Positions 1 through 5,081 of a DNA stretch of 5,081 bases are shown here, piece by piece (within the stretch, counting starts at the first letter, position 1; each line of letters begins with the position of its first letter). Origin of the DNA: Gemmatimonadota bacterium (GTDB taxonomy: Bacteria > Gemmatimonadota > Gemmatimonadetes > Longimicrobiales > RSA9); NCBI GenBank assembly GCA_012027055.1, contig VEPF01000360.1:4294-9374 (forward strand), in the 5' to 3' direction. The position numbers and the translations under genes are program-made. Under the pieces are notes generated by a model. The model was given only the letters and a program-made list of their open reading frames with translations, did no database searches and was not told where the DNA came from.

Positions 1-1
1 C

Positions 2-1363
2 GGCGAGCGGCTCAAGGTCATATGTTTACGGGCGCAGGAGGTCGTCGTCGTCGGCTACACCGACCCGTGCGGTTCACGGGCGGGCCTGGGTGCTCTGCTC
101 CTGGCCACGAGCGAGCACGGGCAGCTGGCATATCGGGGTAAGGTCGGCACGGGCATGAGCGGGGCGGTGCTGCGCGAGCTCAGGGAACGCATGGAAGAGC
201 TCCGCGAGGACCGTCCGTCGATCATTCCAGGCCGCGCCGTCCAGTCTCGAGGGGTGCATTGGATCAGGCCAGAAATGGTTGTACAGGTTGCGTTTACGGA
301 GATCACGCCGGATGGGCTGCTGCGCCATCCGGTCTTTCGGGGGGTGCTGGATGACCGGGAGGCGCGGCATGTGGTGCTGGAGACACCATTGTCCAGCCCG
401 GTCGCTGGAACGGATCCCCTTCCCTCTGGAGCTTCGGCCCGGTTCCCTGCCGTAGTTCGGCGCGACCGGCAGCAGATGGAGGTTGCCGGAGTGAGGATAT
501 CTAGCCCGGACAAGGTACTGTACCCCGAAAAGGGATTCACCAAGGAAGCCGTGGCGCGGTACTACGAGGCCGTGGCGCCCTGGATTCTGCCCCACATCAG
601 CGACCGGCCGCTGACGCTGGTGCGCTGCCCGCAGGGCCATGCGGCGGGCTGCTTCTTTCAGAAACACATGGACGAGGTCGACTCCCCGTACCTGCGTCGG
701 GTTCAGGCGAAGGAGGCCGAAGGTGCCCGTGACTACCTCTCCGTGTGCGACCTGCGGGGCATCTTGGCGGTGGTGCAGCTGGGAGCGCTGGAACTGCACA
801 GCTGGAACTCGCGGGCAGACAAACTGGAGTTTCCGGACCGTGTAACGATAGATATAGATCCTGATCCTACAGTATCATGGGATGGTACGGTTCAAGCAGC
901 ACTTGAGGTCCGTGCCCTGCTCGGAGAGCTCGGCCTGGAGAGCTTCGTCAAGACCACCGGTGGCAAGGGGCTGCATGTCGTAGTGCCGCTGGTACGCCGC
1001 TCCACCTGGGAGGAGGTGAAGGGCTTCGCGCGGGCGCTGGCAGGCACGGTGGCGGCTGCGAGCCCGGGCCGCTACACCCTCCAGCTATCCAAATCCCGTC
1101 GCAAAGACAGGTTGTTGCTGGACTATCTGCGCAATACGCGGGGGGCCACGGCGGTGGAGGTGTACAGCACGCGAGCCCGGGCCGGAGCGCCGGTCTCGAC
1201 GCCGGTTTCATGGGCCGAGCTGGGCGCGGGGGTAGACCCGCAGGATTTCACGATCGAGACGGTTCCGGCGCGGCTGGCGGCGGGGATCGATCCCTGGCGT
1301 GAATACGGCGCCGCGAGGCAATCGCTCACGGCGCCGTTGCTGCGTCGGCTCGGTTTGCGGTGA
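2..1363 (+). CDS. ligD: LigD-type NHEJ DNA ligase/polymerase, 3' part (end of ligase domain plus complete polymerase domain)
   Basis: The gene is cut by the left edge; the frame is open from base 2, leaving 453 residues before TGA at 1361-1363. LigD is the end-processing and sealing enzyme of bacterial non-homologous end joining, working with Ku on broken DNA. Residues 1 to about 127 are the end of the ATP-dependent ligase domain: the GYTDPxGSRxGxGALLL and GKVGTG segments of the OB fold, then FTEITPDGLLRHPVF. A linker of about 36 residues follows. Residues 164 to about 435 are the archaeo-eukaryotic primase-like polymerase domain, with FFQKH (residues 218-222), LELHSWNSR (263-271), the metal-binding D-x-D in IDIDPDP (Asp 284 and 286), KTTGGKGLHVVVPL (317-330), the third carboxylate in LLDYLRN (371-377) and ARAGAPVSTPVSW. 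The ligase-then-polymerase order matches the Pseudomonas type, in which a phosphoesterase domain may lie upstream, here outside the window. Oddities: the expected motif V W-L-K-V-K reads R-L-K-V-I, and codons 842-904 are unusually A/T-ending. Family assignment is firm; ligase activity is uncertain. Confidence 0.95.
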   Translation, partial: GERLKVICLRAQEVVVVGYTDPCGSRAGLGALLLATSEHGQLAYRGKVGTGMSGAVLRELRERMEELREDRPSIIPGRAVQSRGVHWIRPEMVVQVAFTEITPDGLLRHPVFRGVLDDREARHVVLETPLSSPVAGTDPLPSGASARFPAVVRRDRQQMEVAGVRISSPDKVLYPEKGFTKEAVARYYEAVAPWILPHISDRPLTLVRCPQGHAAGCFFQKHMDEVDSPYLRRVQAKEAEGARDYLSVCDLRGILAVVQLGALELHSWNSRADKLEFPDRVTIDIDPDPTVSWDGTVQAALEVRALLGELGLESFVKTTGGKGLHVVVPLVRRSTWEEVKGFARALAGTVAAASPGRYTLQLSKSRRKDRLLLDYLRNTRGATAVEVYSTRARAGAPVSTPVSWAELGAGVDPQDFTIETVPARLAAGIDPWREYGAARQSLTAPLLRRLGLR

Positions 1364-1373
1364 GGGCTCGGTC

Positions 1374-2078
1374 TCAGCCGGCCTGCTTGGCGGAGGCAGC
1401 AGCCTGCGCCTCGGCAAGGCGGAGCTGCCACACCTGCCGGGCCGGGTTGGCCTCCGGGGTTTCGTCCAGCAGGCGCTGATAGATCTGCGCCGCGCCGGCC
1501 GCGTCTCCGCGAGCCATGCGCAACCGGCCGACGTTGTCGAGGGCGTCCTGCTTCTGGAAATCGAACGGCGCCTTGTCCCCCACCCGGAGGTAGATCTCTT
1601 CCGCCTGGCGCGGCTCCTGCCCGGTCTCATGGGCCGCAGCGGCGAGCAGCGCGGCGTTGACCCCGGTGGGCGAGCTCAGGTCGTCATCGATCGCATCGAC
1701 CACTTCGGCCGCCTTCTGGACCTGGCCGGTGGCCAGATATTCCTGACCCAGGAGCAGACGGGCTTCGGTGGCGGAACGGGTCCCGCCGTAAGAATCGAGG
1801 TAGGCCTGCAGCCCGGATATCGCCTGTTGGGCCTGGCCGCTCTGGACGAGCGCGCGGAGCGGTGTGAGCTCGGTGCTGGCGCGTTCCTCGCGGGAGCGCC
1901 GATTGTTCACGAAGAAGTAGGTGAACAGAGCGACGGCCACGACCACTATGCTGCCGATAATCAGGGTCCGGGCATGCTCTTTGGCCCAGACCGAGGTCTC
2001 GAGCACGTTGGCCACGAAGGCGTCGTCGCTTGAGGAGTCCGGCCGGTGTACCCGCCGGGCCGAGGGGTGTCGGGTCAT
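1374..2078 (-). CDS. Membrane-anchored TPR protein, YfgM-like
   Basis: This encodes 234 residues. The order is: a short basic cytoplasmic N-terminus; a segment around residues 18-35 (DDAFVANVLETSVWAKEHAR) leading into the membrane; one transmembrane helix at about 39-57 (IIGSIVVVAVALFTYFFV); basic NNRRSREER; then tetratricopeptide-type helix pairs from about 70 to 225, including LLLGQEYLATGQVQKAAEVV and AGAAQIYQRLLDETPEA. One N-terminal helix followed by TPRs is the architecture of YfgM, an ancillary SecYEG and periplasmic chaperone-network protein, so the repeats probably lie outside the cytoplasmic membrane. I chose the ATG at 2078 because a GTG at 2153 lies inside a strong RNA hairpin and would only add a basic, low-complexity 25-residue extension. 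The Shine-Dalgarno-like AGGCGG is 10 nt upstream. A sigma70-like promoter lies about 100 bp upstream. The gene ends 10 bp from the end of ligD in convergent orientation. Homology to true YfgM is suggested by architecture and is not proven; another TPR coordinator protein is possible. Confidence 0.85.
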   Translation of the reverse strand: MTRHPSARRVHRPDSSSDDAFVANVLETSVWAKEHARTLIIGSIVVVAVALFTYFFVNNRRSREERASTELTPLRALVQSGQAQQAISGLQAYLDSYGGTRSATEARLLLGQEYLATGQVQKAAEVVDAIDDDLSSPTGVNAALLAAAAHETGQEPRQAEEIYLRVGDKAPFDFQKQDALDNVGRLRMARGDAAGAAQIYQRLLDETPEANPARQVWQLRLAEAQAAASAKQAG

Positions 2079-2082
2079 GAGT

Positions 2083-2155
2083 GAACAGCCGCCTGGATCA
2101 GGTTCCGGCAAAGTCACCGCCCGCAGCCGGTTGCGGCGCGGGCGGGTTGCCACGG
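2083..2155 (-). promoter_or_regulatory. Structured 5' leader of the YfgM-like gene
   Basis: Two nested or adjacent hairpins can be drawn by eye. The large one (2107-2151) has an outer 5-bp stem GGCAA/TTGCC (2107-2111 with 2147-2151), an internal loop, an 8-bp stem CCGCCCGC/GCGGGCGG (2117-2124 with 2138-2145), a one-base bulge, then a 4-bp stem GCCG/CGGC closing a tetraloop (2130-2133). The small one (2083-2105) overlaps the Shine-Dalgarno-like AGGCGG. There is no U-tract after the large stem, so it is not a classical intrinsic terminator. The element lies between the candidate promoter and the chosen start codon, as expected of an untranslated leader. It could be a regulatory RNA, an mRNA-stabilising fold or only a product of high GC. 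No known riboswitch class fitted. Confidence 0.4.
2089..2094 (-). promoter_or_regulatory. Shine-Dalgarno-like site for the YfgM-like gene
   Basis: AGGCGG on the minus strand sits 10 nt before the ATG at 2078. The spacing is slightly long and the match is imperfect. It falls within a small predicted hairpin (arms 2083-2086/2102-2105 and 2093-2095/2099-2101) that would occlude part of it, so access to the ribosome could depend on leader folding. Confidence 0.4.
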
Positions 2156-2176
2156 TAGTCCCATAAACAGCACAAA

Positions 2177-2205
2177 AAGCTAGCGTTCGGCGGTTGGTCA
2201 GTCAA
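2177..2205 (-). promoter_or_regulatory. Candidate sigma70-type promoter for the YfgM-like gene
   Basis: On the minus strand a -35 hexamer TTGACT (2200-2205, five of six to TTGACA) is followed by exactly 17 bp and a -10 TAGCTT (2177-2182, matching the first, second and last bases of TATAAT). It sits in the only AT-rich island of the gap, with a short T-run just downstream. Transcription would start near 2170, giving a leader of about 90 nt before the ATG at 2078. Position, spacing and the -35 match are good; the -10 is weak. Confidence 0.5.
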
Positions 2206-2209
2206 CGCG

Positions 2210-2224
2210 ACGAGCGCGGCTCGT
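2210..2224. repeat. Short perfect inverted repeat next to the -35 element
   Basis: ACGAGC and GCTCGT (2210-2215 and 2219-2224) form a perfect 6-bp inverted repeat around three bases, four bases from the candidate -35 hexamer at 2200-2205. A second 5-bp pair, GTTCC/GGAAC (2223-2227 and 2236-2240), follows directly. These could be an operator upstream of the promoter or a weak 3' hairpin of the GntR-type gene that ends at 2275. No T-run follows on the minus strand, so a classical terminator is unlikely. Confidence 0.25.
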
Positions 2225-2274
2225 TCCCGCGCGCCGGAACGCCGGTTTCTGGCAGCCGCCCGTCGCAGCGCCGG

Positions 2275-3297
2275 TCAGACGGATTGGCGCGGCCGTGCCG
2301 CCCTGGGGTTGATCTCCCCGGCGATGATGCGCCGATTACCATCGCCGCCGGCCGACATGAGCGCGTGAGCCGGTCCGGCCGCGCGGTTCGGGCGGTGCAT
2401 GGCGGCGTCCAGGGCGGCGAGGCGGACGCGTCGCAGGCAGTCCTCGGAGAGCAGGTGGCGCGGGCGTTCGCAGGGGATCTGGGCGAGTTGCAGGGCCGCG
2501 CCGAGGGCCGCTCCCGGCCAGATCATGGCAGCGGCCACGCCTGTGGTCTGTTCGGAGAGGTCCATGCCGTCCTGCCAGGCAATCACCGTGGCCTGGGTTC
2601 CCGGCGCGGGCAGCTGGCCCCGGGCGAAGGCGCGGCGCAACTTGGCTGCCAGCGGCTCGGTGGGTACGATGATCAGGGCGCGGCCGCGCAGCAGAGTCTG
2701 GCGGAGTGCGTCCAGCAGGTCCGCGGCGAGCGTCGTCTCGACTACGTGGACGCCTTCAACAGCGCCCGAGCGGGCATGGAAAGGGGTAGTGACCACGACG
2801 CCGGCGCCGCGGCTGAGCTCCTCGTCGCGCGCGGGTGTGCAGGCGGCCGCCCGGAAACCGCCGCGGGCTTGAAGTTCGGCGGCGATCAACTCGGCGAAGG
2901 CGGCGTCGGCATCGACCACCGGGACCGGCGTGGCCTCCACGTCTGCGATGGCGCTGAGCAGGCGGAGCATGGTCGCCGTGTCGAGGCCGAGGTCGCGGCC
3001 GCCCTCGTAGGTGTTGCGCAGCCAACGCATGTGCAGTCGCTCCAGCGGCCCCATGAGCCGAGGTCCGTCCTCCGGCTTGAGGTAGACGCCGGAGCGGGCC
3101 CGCACGGAAACCAACCCCTCTTCCTCGAGGCGTCGGTAGGCGGCCGCGGCCGTCTTGCGGTCGACGCGCTCCGCGAGGGCGACGTCGCGAATGCTGGGCA
3201 GTTTCTCCCCCGGCCGCCAGCTACGGAGGAAGACCCCCGCAACTATCCGGTCCCGGAGTTGATCGACGATGATGGCGCCCGGTTGCTCGCGTCTCAT
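2275..3297 (-). CDS. GntR-type transcriptional regulator with unassigned C-terminal domain
   Basis: This encodes 340 residues. Residues about 7-75 form the GntR winged helix-turn-helix: IIVDQLRDRIVAG, the RPGEKLPSIRDVA segment, RVDRKTAAAAYRRLEEEGLV as the recognition helix region, and the wing RARSGVYL. After a linker, residues about 105-300 alternate strands and helices (for example GAGVVVTTPFHA, VHVVETTLAADLLDALR, GRALIIVPTEPLAAKLRRAF), reading as an alpha/beta ligand-sensing domain. It lacks the PLP-lysine region of MocR-type aminotransferase fusions and I do not recognise a FadR-type helical or UTRA domain. Residues 300-340 are a basic, probably disordered tail. The ATG at 3297 is preceded by AGGGAGG with a 5-nt spacer, which decides the start over in-frame codons further upstream. 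It is divergent from the exported protein gene, so autoregulation and control of that operon are plausible. The ligand is unknown. Confidence 0.88.
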   Translation of the reverse strand: MRREQPGAIIVDQLRDRIVAGVFLRSWRPGEKLPSIRDVALAERVDRKTAAAAYRRLEEEGLVSVRARSGVYLKPEDGPRLMGPLERLHMRWLRNTYEGGRDLGLDTATMLRLLSAIADVEATPVPVVDADAAFAELIAAELQARGGFRAAACTPARDEELSRGAGVVVTTPFHARSGAVEGVHVVETTLAADLLDALRQTLLRGRALIIVPTEPLAAKLRRAFARGQLPAPGTQATVIAWQDGMDLSEQTTGVAAAMIWPGAALGAALQLAQIPCERPRHLLSEDCLRRVRLAALDAAMHRPNRAAGPAHALMSAGGDGNRRIIAGEINPRAARPRQSV

Positions 3298-3360
3298 GCC
3301 GGCCTCCCTGTCACAACTGCTGCGCATGTCCCGAACGGCGTCGGTCATGGGTGCGCAAGT
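3298..3360. promoter_or_regulatory. Shared 63-bp divergent control region
   Basis: This gap separates the starts of the GntR-type gene (minus) and the exported protein gene (plus). It must hold the 5' control signals of the regulator, unless its promoter lies within the neighbour. I see no convincing -35/-10 pair on either strand. Two copies of the palindrome TGCGCA occur at 3321-3326 and 3352-3357, 31 bp apart, about three helical turns, and could be a paired operator. The usual GntR-family operator pattern (GT-N-TAC core) is not evident. Confidence 0.35.
3303..3309 (-). promoter_or_regulatory. Strong ribosome binding site of the GntR-type gene
   Basis: AGGGAGG on the minus strand lies 5 nt before the ATG at 3297. 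It is the clearest Shine-Dalgarno sequence in the window and fixes the start of the regulator. Confidence 0.7.
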
Positions 3361-5079
3361 TTGGTTCCAGCGAAGCGTCTGTGGCTTTGCGCCGCCATCC
3401 TGGCGATCCTGTCCGGCAGTGCCCTGCCACTCCCGGCCCAGACGGGTGCCGATTCGCTCCGCCGCGCTGCCCGTGCGGCCGAGGCGCAATACGAGCGCAC
3501 CGCGCGTTTCCTGGCCCCCGGGACGTTCGGTGGGCGCGGCGGTAAGTGCGATGAGGTGGTCGGTCGCTTCTGTCTGACCTTCGATTCGCTGAGCAAGCCG
3601 CCCGAGCGTCCCGAGCGGGCGCAAGTCGGTGCGGCGCGGGACCAGGCGCTCGCGACGCTGCAGGCGTTCGCCGCCGCGGCGCCGGGTGACGTGCGCGCGG
3701 CAGGGCCGCTGGTGAGGCTGCTGGTGGAAGCCGACCGCGCCGACGAAGCAGCGGCGGTGGCGGAGCGCTTCGCCAGCGGAACGCAGGATCAGCTCTGGGC
3801 CGGCTGGCTGAGTGGACTTGCCCTGCACGCTTCCGGGCGCGATCGCGAGGCCGAAGCGAGCTTCCGGAACGCGCTGGCGCGAGCGCCGCGGGCGGAGCGC
3901 GCGGCGATCATTTCGGTTGATTGGCTGCTGGAGCCGGGCGAGCGCAGGCGCCTCGGCAGACTGCCCGAGGCTGAGCGGGAGCGTTACCTCGAGCGCTTCT
4001 GGCGTCTGGCGGATCCCGCCTGGTTAACCCCGGAGAACGAGGTCTGGGTGGAGCACGTGGCCCGTCAGGTAGAGGCGCGCCTGCTCGCGGACGTGCCGCT
4101 GGTGCCGGGCATGCTGCCCTGGGGTCACGACCTGGATGAACTGACCGTGCGCTACGGCGCACCGATCGCGCGCGAACGGGATTGGAGCAGCGACAGCTGG
4201 TCGTTCATCGAACATTTCGACACCAGCGCGCTCGCGTACGCGCCGGAAGCGCTGCGCGCCGCCGTACTGGCGCCGCCGCTACCGGGGGCTGCCTGGCTAC
4301 TGGAGTCGCCCACTGCGCGCAGCAGTCATGCGCCCAGGGCCATTGGCCGGGTCGTGCCGCTCGCGCATCAGCTCACGCGCTTCCCGGCCGGCGATTCGAT
4401 GATCGTGCGGCTGGACGCCGCGGCCGAGCTCGACAGTGCCGGCCCCGCAGCGGCCGTGCTGGTGGCGTGGCCGTGGCGCGGTGGGCCGGATACTCGGGCG
4501 GTCACGTCGGTCCGGGCCCGGCACGCGGCGGTCCTGCTGGAAGTACGCGTGCCGCGCGACAGCATGGTGTTCGGCGCGGAGGTCTTCGAGTCCCGGGGTC
4601 GGAAGCTGCAGCGGGCGCGCTACCTGCTCGAGCCACTCGAGGGCGGTGCGGTGCAGCTCTCCGACATCCTGCTCACGCGGCCGGTGGTGGACAGCAGCGG
4701 GGGCATGACCGATTTCGAGCCTCTGACCTCGTCGCTCGTACCGGCGGTGACCCCGGTTGGCATTCGCGTGGCATTCACGGGCGTGTCACCCGGCGAGCCG
4801 ACGACTGTGGACGTCAGCTACACGCGGGCCGACGCGCCCTCCCCCCTGGCGCGTGCGGGTGGCTGGCTGGGACGGACACTCGGGATTACCGCCGGCCAGG
4901 CGCCGGCGCGGGTGCGCTGGCGGGCGGCGGCGCGCGCGGACGCCACCCTGCACGTGAACCTGGTCACGCCTGCCCGGCCTGGTCTGTACTACGTGCAGGT
5001 CATCATGCACGCGACCGCTGGCACGGCCGTGACGCGCCGGTTGGTGCGGGTGGAAGCCGGCAGTGCAGGCGCGCCGTGA
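3361..5079 (+). CDS. Exported TPR protein with GWxTD-like segment
   Basis: This encodes 572 residues from a TTG start. Residues 1-27 are a signal peptide: Lys5 and Arg6, a hydrophobic core (LWLCAAILAILSGSAL) and a PLPAQ cleavage region, so the protein is exported. Cys63 and Cys71 (KCDEVVGRFC) could form a disulfide outside the cytoplasm. Residues about 90-185 are alanine-rich TPR-like helices (LALHASGRDREAEASFRNALARAP). Residues 200-290 carry LPEAERERYLERFWRLADP, TPENE and LPWGHDLDELTVRYGAPIARERDW, which I read as a degenerate GWxTD-type region, keeping the RYGxP part. Residues about 330-570 are beta-rich and end in strands (GLYYVQVIMH, RRLVRVEAG) typical of an extracytoplasmic sandwich. No enzyme motif is recognised. 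TTG was chosen because no ATG or GTG in this frame lies between the regulator's start and the signal peptide; the next upstream TTG (3283) falls inside the regulator gene. No clear Shine-Dalgarno precedes it. The role is unknown; a surface, secretion or envelope function is inference. Confidence 0.85.
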   Translation: MVPAKRLWLCAAILAILSGSALPLPAQTGADSLRRAARAAEAQYERTARFLAPGTFGGRGGKCDEVVGRFCLTFDSLSKPPERPERAQVGAARDQALATLQAFAAAAPGDVRAAGPLVRLLVEADRADEAAAVAERFASGTQDQLWAGWLSGLALHASGRDREAEASFRNALARAPRAERAAIISVDWLLEPGERRRLGRLPEAERERYLERFWRLADPAWLTPENEVWVEHVARQVEARLLADVPLVPGMLPWGHDLDELTVRYGAPIARERDWSSDSWSFIEHFDTSALAYAPEALRAAVLAPPLPGAAWLLESPTARSSHAPRAIGRVVPLAHQLTRFPAGDSMIVRLDAAAELDSAGPAAAVLVAWPWRGGPDTRAVTSVRARHAAVLLEVRVPRDSMVFGAEVFESRGRKLQRARYLLEPLEGGAVQLSDILLTRPVVDSSGGMTDFEPLTSSLVPAVTPVGIRVAFTGVSPGEPTTVDVSYTRADAPSPLARAGGWLGRTLGITAGQAPARVRWRAAARADATLHVNLVTPARPGLYYVQVIMHATAGTAVTRRLVRVEAGSAGAP

Positions 5080-5081
5080 TG
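5079..5081 (+). other. Likely start codon of a following gene
   Basis: The stop of the exported protein gene and an ATG share one base (TGATG). This arrangement is typical of translationally coupled genes in one operon. Only the start codon is in the window, so nothing can be said about the product. Confidence 0.4.

Noticed and set aside
155..1363. The ATG at 155 as a real start, giving a stand-alone polymerase
   Set aside because: Conserved ligase OB-fold sequence (GYTDPxGSR, GKVGTG) is in the same frame upstream to the window edge, so the ATG is an internal methionine.
1364..1373. Bidirectional terminator between ligD and the YfgM-like gene
   Set aside because: The 10-bp gap has no stem and no T-run, and I found no convincing hairpin with U-tract just inside either gene end.
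1299..2033. Plus-strand 244-residue frame antisense to the YfgM-like gene
   Set aside because: It overlaps the ligD 3' end and lies opposite a gene with a clear transmembrane helix and TPR repeats; it shows no motif of its own.
2079..2153. GTG at 2153 as the start of the YfgM-like protein
   Set aside because: It lies within the outer part of the large hairpin region, lacks a good ribosome site, and adds only a basic low-complexity stretch before the conserved-looking N-terminus.
2083..2160. Resemblance of the leader to known RNAs: GAACCTGATCC like the TPP riboswitch, GGCAACC...GGTG like S-box RNA, and a plus-strand ATCAGGTTCCGG like SRP RNA
   Set aside because: For TPP, the CTGAGA half and the TAAT-GCC segment are missing. 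For S-box, the upstream kink-turn part and the downstream AATTCC-type core are missing. For SRP RNA, the GGAAGCAG part of the conserved loop is absent. Only short fragments match.
2194..3360. A long plus-strand open frame running through the whole GntR-type gene into the exported protein, which would make one 961-residue protein
   Set aside because: The first part is antisense to a clear winged-helix regulator with a strong ribosome site, its translation is arginine/glycine-rich without recognisable motifs, and a signal peptide begins only at 3361. Stop-free antisense frames are common at this GC.
3298..3828. N-terminal extension of the GntR-type regulator by 177 residues
   Set aside because: The extension is antisense to the exported protein, and the winged helix begins normally right after the ATG at 3297, which has AGGGAGG 5 nt upstream.

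Overview
The window is a GC-rich piece of a bacterial chromosome. Its best taxonomic clue is the exported TPR protein at the right end, whose FWRLADP-type segment and degenerate GWxTD-like region resemble proteins I associate with Gemmatimonadota. The high GC, the Lig-then-Pol order of LigD and the TTG start do not contradict this, but the assignment is inference from recall and no search was run. No rRNA, tRNA, insertion sequence, CRISPR array or phage gene is visible.

Layout, left to right. (1) Positions 2-1363, plus strand: the 3' part of a LigD-type gene for bacterial non-homologous end joining. It holds the end of the ATP-dependent ligase domain and a complete C-terminal primase-polymerase domain. 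(2) Positions 1374-2078, minus strand and tail-to-tail with ligD across 10 bp: a membrane-anchored TPR protein of the YfgM-like type. It has a good candidate promoter (2177-2205) and a strongly structured, roughly 90-nt 5' leader. (3) Positions 2275-3297, minus strand: a GntR-type regulator with an N-terminal winged helix and a C-terminal domain I cannot name. (4) Positions 3361-5079, plus strand and divergent from the regulator across 63 bp: an exported 572-residue protein with a signal peptide, TPR-like helices, a GWxTD-like segment and a beta-rich C-terminus. Its TGA overlaps an ATG at the window edge, so another gene probably follows in the same operon.

How the genes work together. LigD would act in double-strand break repair, normally with Ku, which is not in the window. 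The divergent pair GntR / exported protein shares one short control region, which suggests the regulator controls itself and possibly the exported-protein operon. The YfgM-like protein appears to be transcribed separately from its own promoter.

Points most worth a second look: altered residues in what should be ligase motif V of LigD (K-V-I where K-V-K is expected); a sharp run of A/T-ending codons over the polymerase metal-binding D-x-D motif; and the folded leader ahead of the YfgM-like gene. I found no convincing new multi-gene system. No stretch over 300 bp lacks a gene; the largest gap (2079-2274) holds the promoter and leader.
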